Shown one piece after another: positions 43,948 to 52,146 of a stretch of 64,000 bases of DNA. The DNA is taken from NCBI RefSeq assembly GCF_034931365.1, contig NZ_JAYGII010000002.1, positions 161,357 through 225,356 of the forward strand, given 5' to 3'. Under the pieces are notes generated by a model that was not told the DNA's origin, ran no database searches, and was given only the letters and a program-made list of their open reading frames with translations. The position numbers were made by a program, and so were the translations under genes. Every line of letters starts with the position of its first letter. Position 1 is the first letter of the stretch. This stretch comes from Natronospira elongata. GTDB taxonomy: Bacteria > Pseudomonadota > Gammaproteobacteria > Natronospirales > Natronospiraceae.

Positions 43948-45929
43948 CAGAATCGCCACCCAATCAGGTTCCAGTCGTTAAGGGTCATGGCCAGGGCCAG
44001 GCCCGCGAATACAGCCACAATATGATACAGGCGCTGGCGCAGGGACCAGGTGCGTGTCCGCCACAGGGGCACAATGCTGATTACTGCCAGCAGGCTCAGC
44101 AAGACAGCAAGATTGTTGATCAGTACCCAGCCCTGGAGTATGGGCAATGGCCAGAGAAAAAGGTTCTCCGCGCCAGCGCCGCGAATGGCGCTCATGGCCT
44201 GCCAGGCCAGGACCAGTGCCGAGATCCAGCCCAGCGACCAGGCCAGCATCAAGCAGCTTGCCGTGCGTTCCGCCGTGGTTTCGTTCAGCCGCTGTCGGCG
44301 ACGGATCCAGAATCCGCCCAGCTGCCATAGGGCAGCCAGACCAGTAATGCCCATAATGGTAAACAGCCACTGGCCGGTGCCGAAGAAGCCGATGCGCTCA
44401 CCGGCATTGATGCCGCTGGGATGGTAGACCCGGTTGATATCGCCACCGGGGCTCTCACCAAAGGCAAGGCGGTCCGGGCCATCCACTCGCTCAAAGAGAT
44501 GCACCTGCCCGTCCACTGGCAGCCAGCGCCGGGTCTGGCCTCCCATGTGGGTGATTAAATAGCCATCGTCGTGTACATCAACCTTCATCACGTTGTCGAT
44601 GGCGGTGATTTTCTCCACTCCGCTGTAGCTGCGGCGGGTATGACGATAGCTGCCCGCATAGTCTTCCAGCCTTTCTGTAAGCTCATCGTTACCGGCGGCT
44701 TCGGGCTGCTCGCCCGGCTCGGCTTGAAAGCGAGCGACCACATGGCGCGGCAAGGCCTGGCTGAAGCCGCGTCCACCGGCTGTGTTGGTGGAGACGAAGA
44801 TGCCCAGCTCCAGTTCGGGTACCAGAACCATGCCGGAGAAAAAATGCACCAGCGCGCCGCCGTGGCCATAGCCGCGGAGACCGTTGTCGAAGCGATATTC
44901 AATGAATCCGTGGGCCAGGCCATTCATGCCCTCGGCATTACTGAACCGTGTCTGGCTCATGCGTCGGGCGGTGTCGTCGGCGAGAATCCGGTCGCCGTTC
45001 AGCTCACCCTCGTTGAGCAGGGCGAGCATGAAATTTGCCATGTCGGCGGCCGTGGCAGACATTCCGCCGGAGGGCGCCGTGTGGGCAAGGTATTCGAAAT
45101 AGGCCGGCTCCAGTACACCAGCCTGTTCCCGAAAACCCTCGGCGAAATGCTCGGCCAATTCCTCGGCCACGGGTGCCGGCATGTCTTCATGCACTTCGTC
45201 CGGGGAATAGGTCTCCCTGAAGGTCGAGCGTTCCATGCCCAGTGGCGCGAAGATGTATTCCTCCACGTATTCCTCGAAACCCAGGCCGCTGACCTCGGCC
45301 ACCAGGGCGCCGGCCAGTGCGCTGGCCCAGTTGGAATAGGTGGCCAGTTCACCGGGCGGGCGCACCAGTTCGGGACGCACCCGGTCGAGATATTCATTCA
45401 GGGGGCGGAGGTTTTCCACCTCCCGTTCCAGCAAATGCCCCAGGGCCGAGTCCTCGAAGCCGGCGTTGTGGCTCATCAGGTGATGGATGCGGATGGGCTC
45501 GCCGTCCAGGCCCGGGGGAAGCTGCAGTGTGTCGGGAAGGTGATCATTGGCCGGGTCATCCAGTGAAATCAGCCCCCTTTCGTCCAATTGCATCAGGGCG
45601 ACCCAGACAAAGGGCTTTGAGATGGAGGCGATCCGGAACAGGGTTTTCTCGGCATCCACCGGGGTGCCATCACCATCCCGTTTGCCGTAGCCCTTGAGCA
45701 ACTGCACCTCACCTCGATGCACCACGGCTACCGTGGCCCCCGCCAGTCGGTCACTGTCCATGCGTGCCGCGACGATGCCGTCCACGAAGGCTTCCAGGTC
45801 CGCCTCCCGGTCCATGGCCATTTCCCCGGCATCTTCATCCACCGGGTCTTCTGGCGGCACCGGGCCCTGGGCGAAGGCCGAAAGCGGCAGGCTCAGACCT
45901 AGAATCAACAGAACAATACGCAGGGACAT
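43947..45929 (-). CDS. Serine beta-lactamase-like hydrolase with C-terminal membrane domain
   Basis: A 660-residue exported protein. A signal peptide (about 1-20) and an acidic linker precede a class C/AmpH-like serine hydrolase domain at about 45-400. The nucleophile motif SxxK is ASISKPF, the YxN motif is TYSNWAS, and a late GHGG stands in for KTG. A beta-rich region follows, and the last 130 residues hold about four membrane helices. Such proteins act as D-aminopeptidases, esterases or peptide hydrolases; the substrate is not known. ATG 45929 is chosen because the signal peptide starts there and AAGGAG lies upstream; the open frame extends to 46085. Confidence 0.88.
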   Translation of the reverse strand: MSLRIVLLILGLSLPLSAFAQGPVPPEDPVDEDAGEMAMDREADLEAFVDGIVAARMDSDRLAGATVAVVHRGEVQLLKGYGKRDGDGTPVDAEKTLFRIASISKPFVWVALMQLDERGLISLDDPANDHLPDTLQLPPGLDGEPIRIHHLMSHNAGFEDSALGHLLEREVENLRPLNEYLDRVRPELVRPPGELATYSNWASALAGALVAEVSGLGFEEYVEEYIFAPLGMERSTFRETYSPDEVHEDMPAPVAEELAEHFAEGFREQAGVLEPAYFEYLAHTAPSGGMSATAADMANFMLALLNEGELNGDRILADDTARRMSQTRFSNAEGMNGLAHGFIEYRFDNGLRGYGHGGALVHFFSGMVLVPELELGIFVSTNTAGGRGFSQALPRHVVARFQAEPGEQPEAAGNDELTERLEDYAGSYRHTRRSYSGVEKITAIDNVMKVDVHDDGYLITHMGGQTRRWLPVDGQVHLFERVDGPDRLAFGESPGGDINRVYHPSGINAGERIGFFGTGQWLFTIMGITGLAALWQLGGFWIRRRQRLNETTAERTASCLMLAWSLGWISALVLAWQAMSAIRGAGAENLFLWPLPILQGWVLINNLAVLLSLLAVISIVPLWRTRTWSLRQRLYHIVAVFAGLALAMTLNDWNLIGWRF

Positions 45930-45969
45930 GACAGACTTGACTCCTTGGGCCGCTGGACGAGGGGGAGAT

Positions 45970-47001
45970 TCAGCAACTACCGGAAACCACCGTCTGATTG
46001 CGGCCGTTGCGCTTGGCCTCGTACAAGGCCTTGTCGGCACGCGCAAGAATGGCCTCAATGCTGTCGCCAGGCTGGCAGGCCGCAACGCCCAGGCTCAGAG
46101 TAATATGGATTTGCTGATCGTCCAGTTCAAAGGGTTCCCGTTCGAAGGCCTGTCTTAGCTTCTCCGCCACCTGATAGGCCTCTTCCATGCCGGTTTCCGG
46201 CAGTACCACCAGAAACTCTTCCCCGCCCCATCGTGCGGCAGTGTCTGTGATCCGGATATTGTCCTGAATATACGTAGCCAGGGTCTTGAGGATTTCGTCG
46301 CCGGCCAGGTGGCCATGGTTGTCATTGACGTTCTTGAAGCGGTCCAGGTCAATGAATATCACGGAAAAGTGGCGCTGATAGCGCTTGGCCCGCACGAATT
46401 CCTGTTCCAATACCTCGTCTATTCGTACCCGGTTGAACATGCCGGTGAGCCGGTCACGGACCACCATTTGTTCCAGCCGTCGATAAGACTCGGTCAATGA
46501 CTGGGTTCGGTCGTGGATCAGGTTATCGACCATCTGGGAGACTTCTTCCAGTTCCTTGAGCGGGTAGGGCTCTTCTTCGCCATGAAGATCCGTGGGGAAG
46601 GAAACGTGGACATGGCAGATATGGGCGTCGCCATCGTCGGGAAGGTGCCAGACAAGCGTATGGCGGGAGTCCCGTAACGTCATCTTGTGGGTGTCGCTGT
46701 TGATATTGAAGTCCAGCAACATCTGGGAAATCACCACGTCCTCGGTGACCTGATAGAGCTCGCAATGCTTGATGTCCAGATTGACAGGTTCCGGGTAGCC
46801 TTCCAGGTCGGAGCGGACCACCTCGCGCAGGCCAGCCGGGTCCATGGCCGATTCCCCCCGGCCGGTGCCGACTCCGATGGCCTGCGGGTGATATTGGGCC
46901 AGTGTGTCTCTGAGATCGCGCTCGACGAAATAGCGCCGGATATGCTCATTCAGCGCGGCCCGGCAACGCTCGTAGATTGGACCTTTGCTTAGTCGTCTCA
47001 T
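45970..47001 (-). CDS. Diguanylate cyclase with NTF2/SnoaL-like sensor region
   Basis: A soluble 343-residue protein. Residues about 15-150 resemble an NTF2/SnoaL-like cone fold (GVGTGRGESAMD, then RHTLVWHLPDDGDAHICHVHVS), a ligand- or dimer-forming module. A short coiled coil leads to the GGDEF domain (190-343) with FIDLDRFKNVNDNHGH, active site RWGGEEF and an RxxD inhibitory site (RITD). It should make cyclic di-GMP in response to a cytosolic cue. It lies 40 bases upstream of the beta-lactamase-like gene on the same strand. Confidence 0.9.
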   Translation of the reverse strand: MRRLSKGPIYERCRAALNEHIRRYFVERDLRDTLAQYHPQAIGVGTGRGESAMDPAGLREVVRSDLEGYPEPVNLDIKHCELYQVTEDVVISQMLLDFNINSDTHKMTLRDSRHTLVWHLPDDGDAHICHVHVSFPTDLHGEEEPYPLKELEEVSQMVDNLIHDRTQSLTESYRRLEQMVVRDRLTGMFNRVRIDEVLEQEFVRAKRYQRHFSVIFIDLDRFKNVNDNHGHLAGDEILKTLATYIQDNIRITDTAARWGGEEFLVVLPETGMEEAYQVAEKLRQAFEREPFELDDQQIHITLSLGVAACQPGDSIEAILARADKALYEAKRNGRNQTVVSGSC

Positions 47002-47191
47002 CCCTACTGTGCCTTCCGTTAAGCACTCCCGAAAAGTCTATCCTGCCCTTGAATGGGGCCGCACCGCAAATGCTCCCGGCCTAAGGGGAAGCTCGATAGT
47101 CTCACGGGAGACCGCGATGGAAACGGAGTGTATTGCTGAAACTGGTGGTTTGTACGGCCATGATCCGGACACGCCGGTGTTCAAAAACCGT

Positions 47192-48190
47192 TTATCCGTA
47201 GTGTTTCAGCAGGGCGCGGGCATTGGCGGCCATCTCCTCGCGGAGTTCGGTGGGGGCGATTACTTCAACCGCCGCGCCAAAGCCGTGTAACCACCAGCGC
47301 AGTTGGCGAGTGTTGCGTACGGTGGCCGTGACCCGGGTGATGTCCTCACCGCGTTCCTCGAGCTGCTGATCCTCGCTCAGGGGGCTTTCCGACAAGTGAC
47401 GGGCCGCATCGCGCTCGAAATCCGCGACCAGCTCAATCTCCGGGCCTTCCAGCACATCCACCGCACCGGAGGCCACATACTCCCGCAACTGAAAATCTTT
47501 GGGTGACCAGCCCGGCTCATCCAGTAGCCTCGCCTTGCCGAGGCGATGCAGGGCCAGCAGACGGATGTCCTCATAATTGAAAAGGGTGCAGGCGAGATAG
47601 AGCACGTTGTCGCGCAGGATCAGGCCGAGGGGGTTGATGCGATAGGTCTTGGGTTCCAGGTCCCGCGAGGCGGCCCGGTACTCGGCCTCGAACAGGCAGC
47701 CTTCCAGCAGGGCGTCATAGGCCGTGCGGATGGCCTCGGCGTCACCCTTCGGCGGCAGCAGGAGCTGGCTGCGGGGGACCACCGCGACAAGCTCGGACCA
47801 GTGACTCATGCCCGGCTGATTCTTCTCCGTCTGCTCGAGAATCTCCCGGGCCCGGGTCAGATGCTCGTCGAGAAAGCTCTGCATGTTGTTGGGCAAAAGC
47901 GGGCGGGAGAACTCGTTCAGCAGCAGAAAGGCCAGGGCCGTGGCCGGGCTCATGGCCGGCAGCTCGAATCCCCGCGCCTCCCGACTCCAGGACCAGCCCT
48001 GGGGCGAGGCGCCATCGCTAACGATGGGAAACCACCGCGACAGCTTGTCCAGATCCCGCTCCACGGTACGCTTGCTGACGTCGAAACCTTCGGCGGCCAA
48101 TTTCTCCCGCAGCTCCCGGCAACTCACCCGCCGGGGCCAGCGGGCCACCTGTTCGAGCATGCGAACGTATCGAATGGATGTCTCAGACAT
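47192..48190 (-). CDS. WYL-domain transcriptional regulator
   Basis: A 332-residue regulator. An N-terminal winged helix (about 5-65, RVSCRELREKLAAEGFDVSKRTVERDLDKL) is followed by a WYL domain at about 135-230 (INPLGLILRDNVLYLACT, YEDIRLLALHRLGKARLL) and a C-terminal WCX extension ending YG. WYL regulators often control defence or stress genes and can bind nucleic acid or small ligands. It is divergent from the ADP-ribosylglycohydrolase gene with a 134-base gap, the likely control region. Confidence 0.92.
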   Translation of the reverse strand: MSETSIRYVRMLEQVARWPRRVSCRELREKLAAEGFDVSKRTVERDLDKLSRWFPIVSDGASPQGWSWSREARGFELPAMSPATALAFLLLNEFSRPLLPNNMQSFLDEHLTRAREILEQTEKNQPGMSHWSELVAVVPRSQLLLPPKGDAEAIRTAYDALLEGCLFEAEYRAASRDLEPKTYRINPLGLILRDNVLYLACTLFNYEDIRLLALHRLGKARLLDEPGWSPKDFQLREYVASGAVDVLEGPEIELVADFERDAARHLSESPLSEDQQLEERGEDITRVTATVRNTRQLRWWLHGFGAAVEVIAPTELREEMAANARALLKHYG

Positions 48191-48324
48191 GGCAACCGGC
48201 TCCTTCCGGCAGAACTTTTGGGGTCTTGACTGTCGATGCGTGTGAGAGTGGCGCGACAGAGCGACAGCGCCTGTCGCATCTCGGAGGGAAACTATACAAC
48301 AAGCAACGACAGGGGAGTCATCAA

Positions 48325-49149
48325 ATGCTGGGCGCCATCACCGGAGACATCATTGGCTCGGTCTACGAGTTCAACAACACCGGCCGTACCGACTTTCCAC
48401 TGTTCGGCCGGGGCGCGGATTTCACCGACGACACCGTCCTGACCGTAGCCGTGGCCGAAGCCATCATTGAGGAGCGGGCCTTCAACCGGGCCCTGCAGGC
48501 CTGGTACGCCCGCTATCCTCACTGCAGCTACGGCGGCTCCTTCCACAGTTGGGCCCGCTCCGGCGGCTCCGCGCCCTACAACAGCTGGGGTAACGGCTCG
48601 GCCATGCGCGTCAGCCCGACCGGCTGGGTCAGCGAGGACGCCGACGAGGTCCTGCGCATCGCCCACGACAGCGCGGCCGTCACCCACAACCACCCCGAGG
48701 GCATCAAGGGCGCCCAGGCGGTGGCCCTGGCCATCCTATTGGCCCGCCAGGGACAGAGTGCTTCGGCCATCGCCGAGGATATCGCCGAGGCCTTCGACTA
48801 CCGCCTCGACCATGATCTCGACGCCTTGCGCGAGACCTACGAGTTCGATGTCTCCTGCCAGGGCTCGGTCCCCCAGGCCATTGCCTGCGCCCTAAAGGGG
48901 AAGGATTTCGAGGACAGCATCAGAAAGGCGGTGTCCATTGGCGGTGACAGCGACACCATCGCCGCCATTGCCGGCAGCATTGCAGAAGCCCGCTTCGGCG
49001 GCGTACCGGAGCCGATTCTGCGTGAAAGCTGGACGCGGCTGCCAGACACCATGCGCGCAGTGATCCGAGGTTTTCATCAACGCTTTGCACTTCCGGGCGA
49101 ACTGCCGGAAGATATCGAATCGAGACAAGACTTGATCGTCGGCCGCTAG
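48325..49149 (+). CDS. ADP-ribosylglycohydrolase family protein
   Basis: A 274-residue enzyme of the DraG/ARH family, which removes ADP-ribose from proteins, nucleic acids or small molecules with two Mg ions. Metal motifs are GDIIGSVYEF, DFTDDTVLTVAVAEAI near the N terminus and SIGGDSDTIAAIAGSIAEA at the end. AGGGGAG at 48311-48317, seven bases upstream, fixes the ATG. No nitrogenase genes are in the window, so a role other than DraG's is likely. It is divergent from the WYL regulator and followed by a small Arg-rich protein gene. Confidence 0.93.
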   Translation: MLGAITGDIIGSVYEFNNTGRTDFPLFGRGADFTDDTVLTVAVAEAIIEERAFNRALQAWYARYPHCSYGGSFHSWARSGGSAPYNSWGNGSAMRVSPTGWVSEDADEVLRIAHDSAAVTHNHPEGIKGAQAVALAILLARQGQSASAIAEDIAEAFDYRLDHDLDALRETYEFDVSCQGSVPQAIACALKGKDFEDSIRKAVSIGGDSDTIAAIAGSIAEARFGGVPEPILRESWTRLPDTMRAVIRGFHQRFALPGELPEDIESRQDLIVGR

Positions 49150-49175
49150 CCGGCGGCCCGGATAGGAGATCCCGC

Positions 49176-49334
49176 ATGTCCATCAACCGAACCAGAGGCC
49201 TGCTCTATTGGCTGGCCCGCCTGCTGGGAGACGTCAACGCCGTGCGCCGGGGCCGGGTAGGACGGCGCATCGGCCGTCGCGTCGTCGGCCGCGCGGCAGG
49301 GCGCGGCATCGGCAGGCTGTTTCGCCGCTTCTAG
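49176..49334 (+). CDS. 52-residue Arg-rich basic protein
   Basis: The product begins MSINRTRGLLYWLARLLGD and continues with alternating Gly and Arg (GRVGRRIGRRVVGR), with 16 Arg in 52 residues. AGGAG at 49164-49168, seven bases before the ATG, is an excellent ribosome site. It lies 26 bases after the ADP-ribosylglycohydrolase stop, so the two are probably cotranscribed. Proteins with an NRTRGLLY start and basic Gly-repeats are found in diverse bacteria with no known role. The composition suggests binding to nucleic acid or membrane, and its many arginines are possible ADP-ribose acceptors. That is inference. Confidence 0.75.
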   Translation: MSINRTRGLLYWLARLLGDVNAVRRGRVGRRIGRRVVGRAAGRGIGRLFRRF

Positions 49335-49360
49335 CAACCCCGGATGGAATCAGCGCTGCC

Positions 49361-50044
49361 TTAGTCCAGCCGAAACACCGCCTGCACCTCGGCGGAGACA
49401 GTTATCGGTTCGGGCATGAAGCTGACCGCCTCCGGCGCCTGCATCAATTCCGCCCGAGCCATCATCGGACGACTGCGATCGCCCTCCTGCAGCTGAAGCA
49501 ATGTCCCCACCTGGCGTCCGTCGCCGGCGGCCAGGGCCGACGCCCGAGAGCGGGCATTGGCCACCGCCTCGCCCAGCAAGTCATTACGCAGCGCCTCGGG
49601 GTCCGCCAGACGGGAGCGGACGCCCTGGATCTGTGTCCAGCCCGTGGTGATCAGCGCCCCGAGCAAGGGCCCCATTTCCTGCTCCACGTCCACCTGCAGG
49701 CGCACTTGTCGCGACAGCCGCATCTCGCCCGTGACCCGTCGCTGCTCGTCCCGGTCCCAGTGGGTTTCCTGATGCAGTTCCAGCTCCCAGGCGCGAATGT
49801 CATCCTCTTCCAGCCCATGCTCACGAGCCAGGGAGATGACATTGGCAAGCCGCTCCTCCAACGCCTCGGACAGCGCCGCTTCATCCTCTCCACGCTCCAC
49901 CAGCAGCAGGGAGATTTCGTAATAGTCCGGCATCAGCTCCCGTTCCGCCTTGCCGGAGACAGTCACCGTGTCCGGCTCCCCGGCACAGCCCACCAGTAGC
50001 CCGGCAAGGCCCATCATCATCAGCAGTGGCAGTAGTCGTCGCAT
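49361..50044 (-). CDS. SIMPL-domain (DUF541) lipoprotein
   Basis: A 227-residue protein with a lipobox (GLLVGC, Cys near residue 20). The DUF541/SIMPL fold is shown by TVTVSGKAERELMPDYYEISLLL at the start of the mature part and MPEPITVSAEVQAVFRL at the end, as in oxidative-stress-defence protein homologues (YggE type). A segment AVANARSRASALAAGDG is the usual central motif. The start at 50044 has GAGGAG five bases upstream; an in-frame ATG at 50086 would break the signal peptide. Confidence 0.9.
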   Translation of the reverse strand: MRRLLPLLMMMGLAGLLVGCAGEPDTVTVSGKAERELMPDYYEISLLLVERGEDEAALSEALEERLANVISLAREHGLEEDDIRAWELELHQETHWDRDEQRRVTGEMRLSRQVRLQVDVEQEMGPLLGALITTGWTQIQGVRSRLADPEALRNDLLGEAVANARSRASALAAGDGRQVGTLLQLQEGDRSRPMMARAELMQAPEAVSFMPEPITVSAEVQAVFRLD

Positions 50045-50154
50045 CGGTACTCCTCGAACGATCATGGCTTGGGCAGTTTGCCCCAATACTGACTGAATCG
50101 GAAGCCTCTCCGGGGTAACCCCCTAACTTGCCTGGCCATGGCTGGATCGCCAGC

Positions 50155-52146
50155 CTATGCGTTCAGGCGCTCACGCAGTCCGGAGCGGCGGCTGATTCGG
50201 CGCGCCACTGCCAGGCGGATCAGATGCTCGCTGGTGCCGGCTAGCGTGGCTTGGTGCCGGGCGCGGGTGATGCCGGTGTAGAGCAGCTCCCGGGTGAGCA
50301 CCGGATTGTCCACTTCGGGCAGTACCATCAGCACCCGGTCAAACTCCGAGCCCTGTGACTTGTGCACGGTCATGGCGAAGACGCTTTCCATGCTGTCCAG
50401 GCGGCTGGGCAGTACCAGGCGAATATCACCACCGGGCAGCTCAAAGGCGACCCGCAGGCGCGGTCGTTCATCATCCGCCAGCCGGGTCAGCAGACAGATC
50501 CCCACATCCCCGTTCATCAGCCCCAGTTCATAATCATTGCGCGTCACCATCACCGGGCGTCCCTCATACCAGTCCCGATCCTTGTCAATCAGGCCTTCTC
50601 TTCTGAGCACGGCGGCGATGCGTTCATTGAGCCCGCTCACTCCGAGCATGCCTTGTCGGACCGTGGCCAGTACCTGGAATTGTCCAAAGTGATGAATCAC
50701 TTTACGGGCCCAGTCACGGGTGGCCTTGTCGGGATCGGGTTCCTGATTACTGTCCGGTCGGCTGGCCTTGAGTTGTTCCAGATAAGGCCGGTAGCCCGCA
50801 ACGCTTAACTTTTCTATGCGGCTGTCTTCGGCATCCTTCAGCAGGGCCAGGCTGACATCATCGTCCCCCTCTCCAAGCAGGCTCAGGGTTCGTTCGCTGT
50901 CACCGGCATTGACCGCAGCCGCCAGCCCGCCGATGCCGCTGTCGGCAGAGAAGCGATGACTGTGGCGTAGCATGACCGTGTGCTGGCGCAGGGCCGGGGC
51001 CTGATCGCGTGCCTGGAACGCGCCAATCTCTTCGCCACTGGCAGACTTGACCCAGTCCACGGTGTCAGCCGAATAATCGCCGGCATCCGCCCCCTGGCAA
51101 AGGTCGCCGAGCACGGCGCCGGCCTCGACCGAGGCCAGCTGGTCCTTGTCACCCAGCAGGATCAATCGGGTTTCCGGGCGCAGGGCGTCCAGCAGCTTTG
51201 CGGTCATTTCCAGATCAATCATGGAGGCTTCATCAATCACCACCACATCGGCATGCAGGGGGTTATGACGGTCATTACGGAAGAAGCGGCTGTTGCGGAC
51301 ACTGCCCAGCAGACGATGCAGGGTTCGCACTTCCCGCGGCACCGCGAGCTTGACCGATTCGTCAAAGGGCAGGGCATCAATGGCCCCGCCAATGGACTCG
51401 CTCAGGCGGGCCGCGGCCTTGCCGGTGGGTGCCGCCAGCCGAATGCGCAGGGGCCGCTCAGGGTCCGCGGTCAGCTGTCTGGCCTGCAACAGGCCGAGCA
51501 GTTTGACCACCGTGGTCGTCTTGCCGGTGCCGGGCCCGCCGGTGATGATGGTCAAAGCGGATCGCACGGCGAGTGCACTGGCGACCTTCTGCCAGTCCGG
51601 CTGATAGGCCCCGCCGGCAAACAGTGCATCCAGCTGTGACTTCAGGTCCGGGGCCACCGTCTCCTCGGTCTCCAGCCGGGCCTCGATGGAGGCGGCTACA
51701 TCCTGCTCATGCTGCCAGTAACGACGCAAGTAGAGCCGGTTGCCCTGTAGCACCAGCGGTTCATTGCCTTGATCACGCTGCTGCGCCGGGCAGGCAATCA
51801 CGGCCGATTGCGTCAGAACGGCGGTCAGGGTTTCCATCTCCTGCTTGCCGAGCCAGTCCGTGGGGCGGTCGATGGCTTCGGCTACCCCTGTATCCGGTAA
51901 CTCCGGCCATAGTCGTGTCGGCTCACTCAGGGCCTGTTGCAGGTCCAGGCAGATATTGCCCTGGCCGACTTGCTGGCTGGTCAGGGCCGCCATGAGCAGG
52001 ACCGTCTCATCCTGTTCGCCGCCTTCTTCATTCAGAAAGCAGGCCAGGGCATGATCCACACCACGCAGCCAGCCGGCGCGGGCCCAGTCCGACAGCCGGG
52101 CGGGCAGGGCAGTGTTGATCGGCAGTGCGGGCTGTTCACTGGACAT
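50155..52146 (-). CDS. recD: Exodeoxyribonuclease V alpha chain, RecD
   Basis: A 663-residue 5'-3' helicase, part of the RecBCD enzyme for double-strand-break repair and degradation of foreign DNA. Motif I is ITGGPGTGKTTTVVKLLG, motif II is VVIDEASMIDLEM, and motif VI appears in MTVHKSQGSEFDRVLMVLP. ATG 52146 lies inside the end of recB (11-base overlap) and gives the usual RecD N terminus; the open frame extends to 52230. Confidence 0.95.
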   Translation of the reverse strand: MSSEQPALPINTALPARLSDWARAGWLRGVDHALACFLNEEGGEQDETVLLMAALTSQQVGQGNICLDLQQALSEPTRLWPELPDTGVAEAIDRPTDWLGKQEMETLTAVLTQSAVIACPAQQRDQGNEPLVLQGNRLYLRRYWQHEQDVAASIEARLETEETVAPDLKSQLDALFAGGAYQPDWQKVASALAVRSALTIITGGPGTGKTTTVVKLLGLLQARQLTADPERPLRIRLAAPTGKAAARLSESIGGAIDALPFDESVKLAVPREVRTLHRLLGSVRNSRFFRNDRHNPLHADVVVIDEASMIDLEMTAKLLDALRPETRLILLGDKDQLASVEAGAVLGDLCQGADAGDYSADTVDWVKSASGEEIGAFQARDQAPALRQHTVMLRHSHRFSADSGIGGLAAAVNAGDSERTLSLLGEGDDDVSLALLKDAEDSRIEKLSVAGYRPYLEQLKASRPDSNQEPDPDKATRDWARKVIHHFGQFQVLATVRQGMLGVSGLNERIAAVLRREGLIDKDRDWYEGRPVMVTRNDYELGLMNGDVGICLLTRLADDERPRLRVAFELPGGDIRLVLPSRLDSMESVFAMTVHKSQGSEFDRVLMVLPEVDNPVLTRELLYTGITRARHQATLAGTSEHLIRLAVARRISRRSGLRERLNA

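Noticed and set aside
47117..47290. A 57-codon open frame with a GGGAG site upstream
   Set aside because: It overlaps the 3' end of the WYL gene on the other strand and has no recognisable sequence; the ribosome-site match is not enough.
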